In this document: piece after piece, positions 11,250 through 22,500 of the stretch
How positions within the stretch are numbered: position 1 is the stretch's first letter
Layout: the number at the start of each line of letters is the position of its first letter
DNA from: Malania oleifera
Taxonomy: Eukaryota; Streptophyta; Magnoliopsida; Santalales; Ximeniaceae
Assembly (NCBI RefSeq): GCF_029873635.1
Contig: NC_080424.1
Coordinates: forward strand, 1,005,001-1,069,000
DNA length: 64,000 bases
Direction of reading: 5' to 3'
Made by a program: the position numbers and the translations under genes
The notes under the pieces: model-generated
What the model saw: the letters and a program-made list of their open reading frames with translations, nothing else
What the model was told of the DNA's origin: nothing
The model's database searches: none

Positions 11250-13783
11250 GGATGCTTACCAAGTATGGGCTCCTATGAGCGACACGCTGCACTCATACCA
11301 CTCGGATGTAGTGAAAAGTGGGCGAGGGTGGGCTAGGTCGTTGCTCCGAAGTGAAGCGTCATGTTGACATTTGGGTACAATGTCAAATATGCGACTTGCA
11401 TCATTTTGGACATCGGGGGGGGGGGGGGGAGAAGTTAGTTCAGGATATTAGAATTAGGTTAGCAACTTGGAATATAGAGATACTTGTGGATAAAAGCATG
11501 AAAATTGTGGACACAATGATTAGAAGAAAATTAATATAATATGCTTTCAAGAAACAAAGTGAGTGGAGGAGAAAGTTAGAGAAATTGATAAATCAGGATT
11601 TAAACTTTGGTAGACTAGAAAAGAAAAATATAAAAATGGGGTAGGAATTATTGTAGGCAAAAACTTAAAAGATAACCTTTTAGATGTAAATAGAATAGGG
11701 GATAGAATTATAAAAATCACGATGGTCTTAGGCCAAGAGATAATAAATATCGTTAGTGCTTATGCTCCTCAAGTAGGCTTAGTAGAAAACCTTAAGAGAA
11801 AATTTTAGGATGATATGGATAGTATTATACAAGGCATAATACTCTTTGGAGTAAGATAGTTAGCTCTATTAAAAAGATAGAAAAGAGATTTTAGGTGAAT
11901 CAGGAAGAAGATTCTTGAATAGCAAAAAAAAGTTGGTGGTGGGATCAAGATGTCCGTAAAGCCGTAAAGACAAAACGAATTTGTTATAAAACATGAAAAA
12001 AAAGTTGAAACATGGATTACTTTGAAAAGTATAAAGAGGAAAAAGATGCAAAAAAAAAAGCCGTTAGTGAAGCTAAACATAAATCATTTAATAATTTGCA
12101 TGCTAGATTAAATACAAAAGAAGGGGAGAGAGATATATTTAAACTTTCTAGCGCTATAGAAAGAAAGAGTAAGGACTTAGGTAGTGCAAAATGTATACAA
12201 AGTGAGGATGATATTGCCTTGGTTAAGGAAGAAGACATAAAAGAAAGATGGCGAAGTTACTTTAGTAATATTTTATGAAAACCAAATAGAAGGCTTAAAA
12301 TTTAGAATTGAAAAATGAGGAAAGACTACAAATATGAGATTTATTCGCAAGATTAGAGTTAACGAAGTTAAAATTGCACTAAAAAAGATGAAAATTGGAA
12401 AAACTATAGAACCAGATTTCATCCCAATTGAAGTTTGGAAATGCTTAGGTGATAATGGAACTATATGGTTAACTAATTTATTTAACACAATTATAAAAAC
12501 TAAGAAAATGCCAAATGAATGGAGGAAAAACACTTTAATACCTATATACAAAAATAAAGGAGATATTCAAAATTGTAATAACTATCGTAGAATTAAACTT
12601 ACGAGTCATACGATAAAATTGTGGGAAAGGGTAGTTGAACAAAGATTAAGTTTAGAAATGAAGGTTTCAGAAAATCAATTTGATTTTATGAAGATTAATG
12701 AAAAGTTTAAAAAAGAAGACAGATTTGCATACGGTATTTATTGACTTAGAGAAAGCGTATGATAGGGTACCTAGGGAAGTTCTATGGTGGTTTTGAGAAA
12801 AAAAAGGTTTATGTAGTAGGTATACTGATGTCATTAAGGATGTGTATGGTGGAGTAATGACTAGTGCAAGGACTATAGGTAGAGAGACTAGAGAATTTCC
12901 AATCACAATAGGTGTAACAATGATCTTCTTTGAGCCGTCATCTTTTTTGCTTTAGTGATGGATCAACTAATTAGAAGTATCCAAAATAAGGTTCCATGGT
13001 GTATGTTATTGAAGTTCATATTGTAATGATTGATGAAACTAAGTGTGAAGTAGAGTCTAAGTTAAAATTATGGAGAGAAGCTTTAGAATCTAGAAGCTTT
13101 AGGATAAGTATAAATAAAATAGAATATATGAAATGTAATTTTAGTAATAGTAGGAGGAATATCGGAGGCAAATTTAAACTTCATGATGAAGAAATAAATA
13201 GCACTAGTAGATTTCGACACCTTGGATCTATTATGCAAGTTGAAGGAGAAGAGGGTATAATGGATGGAGTTAAAGCAGGTTAGGTAAAATGGAGTAGTGC
13301 TTCAAGTGTGCTTTGTGATCATAGAATACTCTTAAAATTAAAATGGAAGTTTTATAGGACAACTATAAGACCAGCTATTCTATATGGATCAGAATTTTGG
13401 GCGACTAAGTAACAACATATCCAAAAAGTAAAATTTGTCATGATAAGAATGCTTAGATGGGTGAGTGGTATAACATTGAAAGATAAATTGAGAAATGAAC
13501 ATATTTGCAGTAAGTTAGGCGTAACTCTTGTAGAATATAAGATAAGGGAGGGATGACCCAGATGGTTTGGGCACTTGCTATGTAAGTCACATAGTACGCT
13601 AGTTGGAAGAGTGAGTTAGTTACTGTGAGGGACAGTAGAAGGGGTAGGAATGAGATAGTAAGGATTTAATAGTCCTAAATTTGTTGAAATAAATTGTTAA
13701 TGGTCGCATAACTTGGCAGGAAAGCATTCATGTAGTTGACCCCACCTAGTGAGACTTAAGGCTTGGTTTTGTTTTTGTTGTTC
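11250..13783 (+). mobile_element. RTE-clade LINE, 3' complete, dead
   Basis: This is a plant RTE-type non-LTR retrotransposon. Endonuclease text starts near 11455 (RIRLATWNIEILVDKSM, DTMIRRK) and continues to NIVSAYAPQVGL (~11746-11781). A large internal deletion follows near 11830. Reverse transcriptase segments are at 12012-12280, 12334-12744 (MPNEWRKNTLIPIYKNKGD, YRRIKLTSHT) and ~12740-13000 (DLEKAYDRVPREVLW in another frame). C-terminal segments lie at 13000-13560 (KLKLWREALESRSFR, FRHLGSI, RWVSGI-like). The 3' end carries the family's typical GACCCCACCTAGTGAGACTTAAGGC (13738-13762) and a TTG-rich tail. Frameshifts and stops are numerous. Confidence 0.9.
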
Positions 13784-13965
13784 TCATTTATTTATTAACT
13801 TATTTTTTTGGTGGGATCTAAGTGCATATTTTTTTTTTTGTTAATTTTCAATTTTATACAAAATTCGTGGCTTATTTGCTACTATTAAAGTATAGTTTTC
13901 TGTGGATTTAATCAATGTGAAATATTGTTCTAATTGGATTGATGGCATTGATTCATCCAAAACAG
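13784..13965 (+). other. Intron sequence before ARF exon
   Basis: T-rich sequence follows the LINE tail and ends in ATCCAAAACAG at 13955-13965, a good 3' splice site for the next exon. Confidence 0.7.
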
Positions 13966-14156
13966 GTTCACATGCAAGGAATTGCTGTTGGAAGAGCTGT
14001 GGATTTGACACAGTTAAATAGCTACAAAGAGCTGCTCTCAAAACTTGAAGAGATGTTTGAAATTAGAGGTGAGCTGTGTGGATCCACAAAGAAATGGCAG
14101 GTCGTCTACGCCGATGATGAGGACGACTTCATGATGGTTGGAGATGATCCCTGGCC
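13966..14156 (+). CDS. Auxin response factor (ARF1-like), PB1-domain exon
   Basis: This is a penultimate exon, 191 nt (63 codons plus two bases), starting in phase 0 after CAG and ending at a CC|GTAAG donor. It encodes most of the PB1 (Aux/IAA-ARF domain III/IV), from VHMQGIAVGRAVDLT through LLSKLEEMFEIRGEL and STKKWQVVYAD to the acidic OPCA motif DDEDDFMMVGDDPW. PB1 mediates ARF-ARF and ARF-Aux/IAA dimerisation in the nucleus through a lysine face and this acidic face. The STKKWQVVY and FCSMVRKIFIYT wording fits the ARF1-like repressor clade better than ARF5/6/7/8/19 activators. B3 and middle domains must lie left of the window, so the preceding intron is at least 13.9 kb within it and full of retrotransposons. 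Confidence 0.92.
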
Positions 14157-14681
14157 GTAAGTTCAATTAACTCTTTTTCTCATATTCTTTTCCTTTTAAG
14201 AAGGAAAATAACCCTGCACTTTCCTTTGTCCATTAATATGTTGAAGTTGCACAAATATCTTGATTCCTCGCTATATGCAGCAATTGCTAAATAAGCAGAT
14301 TGTCTTGGTTGCCTGGTAGAACTTATCTTTAAGACTGACTGCAATATTTGGACCATGCTATGTATTTTTAAGGGTAGAAATGTGACATTGGGTTCCTTAT
14401 AGTCAAATGGCTACTCTATTTGCAGTTAAGTCTCCCATAAAGTTCTGAATAAAATGTTGCACAATGTAATTTGTGATCACAACTGTTAATTTGTTAATTC
14501 ATCATTAGAGAACAGTCTAATTGATGGTGATTGTTCGAAATTTGAGCTCTAGGTATAATCCCTCACCTGTTGCTTATTATATTTTTTTTTTAGCTCTATA
14601 TTGTTATTTTTTTATATGGTCCTGAAATTCTTCTCCTTCCTCTTGTCCCTTCTTTCTTTTTCTTTTCCCCATCCTCTTTAG

Positions 14682-14853
14682 TGAATTCTGCAGCATGGTG
14701 AGGAAGATCTTCATATACACAGTGGAAGAAGCCAAGAGGCTATCTTCAACAACAAAATTTCCAGTGAAGGGAGAGCTCAAACCAAGCAAGTCCAATTCTA
14801 ATATCATAATCAGCTCTGATGACCAATCACTTTTGGCAGGGCCGGCCTTTTGA
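14682..14853 (+). CDS. Auxin response factor (ARF1-like), last exon
   Basis: This is the terminal exon of the same gene. After acceptor CTCTTTAG the first base T joins the CC left by the preceding exon to form a proline codon, so the frame is kept across a 525-bp intron. It encodes EFCSMVRKIFIYTVEEAKRL, the last helix of PB1, then a 30-residue serine- and lysine-rich tail (KGELKPSKSN, IIISSDDQ) and stop TGA at 14851-14853. The tail is not conserved between ARFs and cannot be checked by eye. The gene runs towards VPS52, whose stop is at 16244-16246. Confidence 0.9.
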
Positions 14854-15178
14854 CACCATATTTCCATTCTCCTTTTCTACTTTTACTCTGGAGCTGAAGG
14901 TGGTGAAGGAGAAGACTGTTGGCCAATGACTCAACAGCCACTTGGTTCTACAAAAATATGAAATATGGCTTTGCTCATGCTGCAGGGGCAGCTGAAGAAT
15001 GTTGCATTAATTTGCAGTTTAGCAGGTTTCATTTGTGTTTTGAAAGTAGCTGGTCAAGGGAAAGAAAAAAGTAGCTCTGCCAGCAAATCTTTTTTTTCAC
15101 TGCCTGCCTGGAGGGACATGGTCTGAGACTCAAGGGTAGGTCATCTAGCAAGAACAGTAGCCAGGTTATCCATAAAAT
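14854..15178 (+). other. ARF 3' untranslated / downstream sequence
   Basis: No coding signal. This is the probable 3' UTR of the ARF gene. Poly(A) signals cannot be placed with confidence. Confidence 0.5.
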
Positions 15179-15411
15179 AGCTGCCAGCATATTGTGTAAA
15201 AGCATAGCATAGGGAGGAAAATTTTGATATAGTCTTTAGTTTTCTTGTAGTAATGGAATCTCTTACCGATATTAAAAATTTTTCTTGCACATTTTTCTTT
15301 TCCAGTCCAACAATGTAAATACTCCTTGGGTAGTGTTAGTTGGGAAGTGTCTCCTGATCTGTAAGGGAGTTTGATCTATTATTTTAGGTGTTATATTAAT
15401 GCATTTATCAT

Positions 15412-15456
<45 letters not shown>

Positions 15457-15670
15457 GAGCTGCCAGCATATTTTTGTAAAATCATAGCATAGGAAGGAAA
15501 ATTTTGATGTGAAATCTTCACTTGTAGTAATAGAATCTCTTATTGATATTATAAAATTTACAGGCACATTTTTCTTTTCCAGTGCAACAATGTAAGTGCT
15601 TGGGAAGTGTCTACAGAACTGATCAATAGTTTTAGGTGTTATATAGTGCCTTAATCATCAACTCTCTCTG
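15179..15670. repeat. Tandem duplication (~279-bp unit) downstream of ARF
   Basis: Unit 1 (15179-15457) and unit 2 (15458-~15670) share, in order, AGCTGCCAGCATAT, AGCATAG, GGAAAATTTTGAT, GTAGTAAT.GAATCTCTTA, CACATTTTTCTTTTCCAGT, CAACAATGTAA and TTTTAGGTGTTATAT. Unit 1 ends in a CT array of about 19 repeats. Unit 2 has only four or five CT repeats at the matching place and lacks some 60 bp. Confidence 0.85.
15416..15453. repeat. (CT)n microsatellite
   Basis: An uninterrupted CT run of about 19 repeats at the end of unit 1 of the tandem duplication. Confidence 0.98.
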
Positions 15671-16243
15671 TTCTATTGACTGACTTCTACAGGAGCAGAG
15701 GGAAGTTAAGGGAGTGCGGTGGTTAGGTGGCATGTTGAGAAGTAGAGCAAGTTTGGGACCATGAGGAGCGTATGTTTGGCTAACATATAATTAAGAAACT
15801 AATTTTCAGTTATAAAAGGGCCTAACAACCAAAACCAACTCAAAACTCAAGCTTTAAACATAAAAGGTGAATTTATAAAAAATGTTGAAAAGCCAACCCC
15901 CACCGCTCAAGACATGAAAGGTTAAATTATTTTTCATATTATCCAAACACATTTTATCTTACCATTTTAACAAAACTAAATTCTGTTTGCATTTCCAATG
16001 ATGAATACATATTTGCATCCTTAGCCAAAATGAGGCCTTCATTTTTATGAATTTTATTTTTATATAATTTTTTTGAATACAAAGATGACAATTCTCCAAA
16101 AAGAAGAAGAAGAAAAGAGGGCAATCCTCTCCCATTTCTGTTGATGTCGCCAAGAGCTCCAATTGACAACTATTGAAAACTCATAATCATAACCCCATCA
16201 AGCAATGGGTTATAAAGAGTGCATTGTCAAAGGTCTCAAAAAT
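15671..16243. other. Intergenic sequence between convergent ARF and VPS52
   Basis: AT-rich sequence with no coding signal. It must contain the 3' UTR of VPS52 (- strand) and possibly a small AT-rich MITE-like stretch at ~15780-15955 whose ends I cannot fix. Confidence 0.5.
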
Positions 16244-16548
16244 CTAGAATGTCCTAGAGTATTTCCTGATTTCATACATGATTGAAGAAATGGAAACAAG
16301 ATCCTTGTTTAGAGCAGACCCGCCGACAATTCTCTTTATGCAATCTGAAAGTCTAGTATAATAAAGCAGCAGCTGTGTCAATGCAGCTCTCAGGATTTCC
16401 ATACCACACAGGAAGCTACTGAAGGAAGTAATGACATCTTTGTGCATCAGTTCTATTGCAGCTTTCCATCTGCTTGCGAAGTCCTTTACCAGAGGCTCGA
16501 CTTCGGCAACAGTTACAGGCCTCTCAGAGGTAGAGCTGGGGTCCTCAG
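16244..16548 (-). CDS. VPS52: VPS52 exon W13 (last, with stop)
   Basis: 305 nt, 100 residues and TAG. Acceptor TATTTTCAG. It encodes [20 protein letters not shown], then [20 protein letters not shown] and the C-terminus [13 protein letters not shown]. An in-frame ATG at 16565-16567 lies inside the intron and is not the start. Confidence 0.96.
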
Positions 16549-19500
16549 CTGAAAATAAACTTTCCAATTAGCCAATTTCTTTGTGTCTAAATGACTATGG
16601 AATATAATGAGAATTGCTGTAGTACTCACAGGCTCTGGTTTTCACAAACTTGATTAGATCACTGAAATGCTCCAATAGTAGTTCTTCCTGCATGGTTAAA
16701 TGGATAGAATCGAGATATTTACAAATGATGTGGACTACTAGTTGGTTTCAATTGCCAAAATATAACATGAACAAAACAATCTGAATTCCAAAAAATTACA
16801 ACATCAGGGGAAATTCAATGATGCCAAGAAATATCCAATGCCAAGTCTCTCTCCCAACAATGACCTACAACCAATTCTTTTGATCTTTTCAACTCCATTG
16901 TAACTTTGTCTGTATCTCCATGCTTGTGTTTGTAAATCTCTTCTACATCATAATTATTCTGTTTACGCTTCTCTACAGGAATCAACCATTGCCACCACAT
17001 TAAACATTATTATTTTTCAGAACCTTATATGTTATTAAATCTTCCAAAGCAGTGTAAGTTGTTCAGATAATTTGCTTCATGAAAACAGAAATAGCACCAG
17101 AGACCAGAAGGAAGATTTATCCACATCACATGGATGAAAACAAAATCGCAGTTGACATGCTTCTAAGTTGTAACACTGTCACTATCATTGTTCATATTGT
17201 TATTATTATAAACAGTGTGGTAGAGAAGCTTAGCTGCCTTCAGCCCTCCACACAATATGCAATTCACAGTGCGATTTCCTTTTAGTAGGAGAAAAAGTTC
17301 TTTAAAGTTACTGGTTGACTTACCACAAAAATTGCTGTATTGCTCTTCAGTACTTCTTCAAAATGCAGTTGAATCTTTCCGCCTTCTGGACCAGCTTCCT
17401 GAAAATCAATTGACATGTCTATTGTAAAATCACAGTTGCTAGAATATGTTTCACATTCATGAGCACCATACATAAGTGTACATGCAGTCTGTTTAACAAA
17501 AGATGAAAAAAAGGTGAATAAAGTACATTCTAGACAGCACAGTTTTGTCCAATTGCTAAATGATCCCTTGCATATGACGCAAAACATATCAAGAAACTTC
17601 ATGCTAGTCAAGACATTTTCATTTAATCGACAGGGCAACCATAGCACTCAGCTTCACATTGATACAGTTCTTATTTTTTCCTTTTATGCTGATGCTTACC
17701 TTCAAAACAGCAATTGTCATATCGTAGTTGTTTATAAGAAACACTGTCTGCAATTTTGGTTTTGCAAACATTTTTGCAAGTTTGATAAGTAAATCATCGA
17801 CAGCCATTCTCAACCGCTCCATATTTAGTTCAAGCTGCAAATGTCCACGAGTTGCAGCAAACAAGCACGCGCTTGGTCAGAAATATATTAAAGTCTTAAC
17901 AAAGAAAAACTTCAAAATTCCGAGTCTCGAAAATACATCTTACCTGACCATCTCCATATTCAACATTCAGGTGAATAAGTGATGCTGTAAACTCAGCATA
18001 ACGCCTCATGACATAATGAGGATGAACATCATCTTCCCACAACATTTTTACATTAGCATTGCGGAGGCTGTTGAGGTGCATGTCAAATACAATCTTGAAA
18101 CGAGGCCATAGAGAAATGTTAACCTGCTTAGATTCAATCAACAACATGATTACTTTTTTTTACCCAAAACACCGCTTACGCAAGAAAGATGGGAATGTCC
18201 TTATGTAAAGAGGAAATAACAAGAATCAGGCTTGCAATGTCTCGAAAGAGACACTAGTATGAGCATTTAAATCTAAACTCAGAGCTAATTATTAACTGTC
18301 CCATCTGCTACGTATTAATAAGATCATGCTCAACTCATTCAAAGGAAGCCCTGTTAAAACATGTGTTTCAGCATAATATTGGGCAAATAGATCTACCTTG
18401 GCATAAAAATAGAAAATATCATTAATAAGGTTTCAAATTACACCAACGATAAGGGTGTTACAGTCAAACGTCGAGGCACAAGTTAAGTCACAGGAATAGC
18501 TTCTCCAAGTGTAGAGGCAAGCCCGCAAACATCATGCCCTCCCAAATCCCCGATATGGGACAAGAGCCTTGTGCAACAGATGTTCATTTTTTCCCCCAAA
18601 GTTTAATCAATGATGAAGTTGCCAAATGAGGATCATGCCTCCATGTCAGTGTAATGATCGGTGTGATGATAAGATAGAGGCTTATATGCACTTATTTTTC
18701 ATAGTTTCATAAACATGATTTCAATATTAGAGTCGGGTAAAAGCCAAAAAAATCTGTTCATGTGCTCCCCTGTTCATTTGGTTGGAAAAAATGATTCTCC
18801 AATTTCCATCTAGACACGTGTTCCCTCCTTTTTGTTTCCTCTAATATTTTATCTGACAAGTAATTTCTCCTGGTAATTGCTTGGATCAGATTCGATGCTC
18901 CTAACCATATTCAACCTAATGGCAAGCCCACTGATTTTCAAGCCAAGAAAAAATATTTGCGGTATTTATTTCACTCAAGATTGGGTCTCGTTGCCAGTAA
19001 TAAGTTGTTAGTTGGCATGTTGCAGAGAGCAACAACAATTTCATAAGACATGCATATATTATACAAAAAAGGGGTTCTTTTGAAGGAACCATGGCATATA
19101 TGTTTGGAATTGATTGATCATTTATCGAGAGTGAGAACAATGTCATTAAAAGAAATCTAAAAACATGCAGCTCTTATGATAAAATAATTGGCTACAAACC
19201 TTGTCTAAGTATGAATCCAAGCAAGGAATCCTCCGCCTCGACATAATGAGCTGAAAGAGAAAATTGATATCAGGAATAACTCCAATTTGTAACTGCATTT
19301 AACCAAGCAGAACTCCAGAAGAGTGCAAGTTCTGCTTCAATTTACACATTAATGCTCCTTGTAAACAACATTCAGGGTGTAATTTGCTTTGCTGGAACCA
19401 CGGTTTTCCTCCGCCATAAGTGAGGAGTTTTCTAATAAAGTAAGGAGGTGCCGCCCTCTTTTACCAAAATAAAAAAATAAAAATAAAAAAATAAAAACAA

Positions 19501-22500
19501 CATTCAGGGTGATCCCTTTGAAATAGGATGAGATCACCGAGACCAAGACTATCGGTTTTATGATCTTAGCACTCACTATGCAATTTCAGACATCCAAGGA
19601 AATTTGTGCTGCAAAAAGCTTTTACATAACCAGCACATCATGTGCTTAGATTTTAGTTTATATTATCATTTTTTCTCTGTTTTTTTTTTTTTGGGGAAAA
19701 GGGCCCCCCGGGGGGGGGGGGGGGGAAGCAAACACGAGCTTAGATTTAGGTCAAAGACAACTACAAAACAATGCCATACAGATTGAGGTAAGACCATAAT
19801 ATTTATATACAAGAACTTCACCTGGTGCTGGTGGATTATGCGGATCATAAGCATTAGGCCAATAGCATCAAAACAATTTGGAAGGATCGAATTGAAGTGT
19901 TCGTCAATAACAGAAAACGGACCTGAGGATTGAAATGAAAGCATGCGTAAATTTATTATTGTAGGTCCAGTAAATTTCATGCCAATAAACATATAAGGGA
20001 CCTAAGTATACATTGTTCTAAAAAAATTATCCAAATACACTTACCTTATGGAGAGGGCTTGGATTTGGATTTGGATTTGTATTGGATTTAGATAAAATGT
20101 AATATAAAATTGTATTGAAATTTGTCCAAATCCACCCAAATCCAATCCAAGGTCCGCAATCCATGCTCCCAAACACAATGTTAAAGTTCACAATGCTAAT
20201 CAGGGGTTGAGCTTCAAGAATTATGAACGGTTAAAATTGCCTGTAAACCACTAAGTTTACTGTCTAAACAAAAATCTAATTAAAAAAAAAAAACAGAAAT
20301 TTAAATGGCCAGAGTCATATTTGCTTTAGTTTATGAGTTGAGAGTACTTTATGCAAATGAATTACCTGCAAAAATTTCATAAAATATGGATTCTTCCCCA
20401 AAGAAATCATCACAGAAAATAAACCTGAAGGACGAGAGACGAAAAGTTAATACACTACCCTATTTAGCATATTAACTGAATATGCATAACAGATTTAGAA
20501 TTCATTAGCATATAAAAACAATATTGAAGGACAGATTGAGCTGGAGGATACTCGGAAGTAGCAGTATCCAAAAGCAGTTTGTGCAAGCTCCTGAATAGGA
20601 CTTCATAAGGATACTTGAGGGAGCTAGCTTCAGCTATATGTGGAATCAATGCAGGCTGATCGATTTCCTGAAGTGAGGTACAAATCAAGAGATTGGTTAG
20701 TATATAAGGGCTAAAAGAATATGTTGCCACTTAACAGAAAGGAAATGGAGCCAAAAAAAAAAAAAACAAAACAAAACAAAATAAAACCCCAATCCAACAC
20801 AGATAATTGAAAGTAATTAGGGTAAATCACATAGCAAGTCCCTGAATTTTCATGCAAATGCACTTCATTCCTGATGTCTACTTTTGAAAACTAGATTCTT
20901 GAAGTTTCATATACAAGGTCCACGAGCTCCCCTGCTCAAGAATGTGTCATCAAAATGGTAAACTTCTTGATGTTTTGATTACAAGATCTATCTTCTTGAA
21001 TTTTTACATTTCATTTTAACAGTATCCTGGAACTAGGACTTGGAGAAGGCTGAATATGAAAATTCAAGGATCTAATGTCAGAATTAAAGCATGATGGAGT
21101 TAAATGCAAATGTGTGAAACTCCAGGGTTTGCAAAGTAATTTCCCAAAATATTTATAAAGAAATATATTTCTTTTATTTTTTCTGGCAATGTTTTAAAAC
21201 TGGTTATTGAACAGATATAACAAATAAAAAGAACCAAGAATGGAAAAAATCAGCAAAGACCAACAATGGAAGACAAAGGTATTCAAAAGCTAAGGACGGG
21301 CATCACACAAAGGATTCCAATGCACACACACTAAGTTGTACAATTGCAAGATTACTCAAATACCACACTTTAGCAACTCTCCCCTTCCCTGCCCCCACCT
21401 TACATTTTTAGAGTGTATAAAAAGGGGAAGGAGAAAGAAGAAAAGGCCCAGCAATGAAGTGGGGGAGGGTGTTTGATCCTCTGCAATATAAGCAGCCAAA
21501 CTGGTCCATCCATATGACATATGAAACAGACAAATTCAAGAAAAGAATATCTGAACCCAATGCTCAAGAGGATCAGCAGACTTACAATCTAATTTTGCAC
21601 ATGAGGGAGCAATTGCTTTAGTGGCTAAGGTTTTGTGACTAGACTGGACTGGATTGCTATGACACTCATCCTTTGAATTGCAATGTATGAAGGACAAGAT
21701 AATATTAAATGAAAAAAAATGGCCATAATGAAAAGAAAAGTATAACAAAAAACAGGGAGACAATAAAAAAAGAAAAAAGAAACAAAGGGCCACCTAGACA
21801 TTTTCTTGCTTAGCCACTCTAGTCCATGGGAGGGACTGGGCAGCCTTTATCATGTATATGGGCTAAGCCCCTCCCTCTTGGCCATTCCTATCCTATTCCT
21901 TTGTTGCACCAAACATAGGAAATAAGTGCACCCTGAAGGTACTAAGAGTATTAGGATCATGCTTAATTTTCCTCTAAAGAAGTCCAAAGTGTGCACAAAA
22001 GATACTGTTGGCCTCACATGGCTTTCGAATCTTGTTTTGATGATAACAAATAAAGGTTATTTTTAACAAGTTTTTGTTAAGTGATGATATTTTAGGAAAC
22101 CTTGTATGACAAAGGTCAAAAGGATCAAAGAAATGAAAGTTCAAGATCACAAGTATCATAAAGTCATACTCCATCAACAAGGCGATCAAAAGAAAGCTCA
22201 AGAGGACCAAGATGTTCAAAACATATGGAAGCTTAAAGAAGACTCAAGCTCAAGTCTAAAAGGATTCAAAGCAAAAACATATATGAAGACTTCAAACTTA
22301 GAGTGTTTTAAGTCTTTAGGATGACTTACGTAAGTACTTCATTATAGATATCATTTTGAAATGCTTTGAAGCTCATTAGAGGTTGATATGGACTTAGAGA
22401 CCTTATTTTGAAAACCACGGAACAAGCTTTTTAAAGCAACAAAGCAAGATGGCTAAGAGTTTTTGAAACTAAACTAAAAAAACAAATTTTATAACTATTC

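Noticed and set aside
16565..16567. ATG as a start of a separate small protein ending at 16244
   Set aside because: It lies in the intron upstream of the acceptor at 16549-16550; the phase from exon W12 into 16548 is exact.
22106..22324. 72-codon lysine- and glutamine-rich open frame as a gene
   Set aside because: It lies wholly inside the solo LTR and matches nothing known to me.
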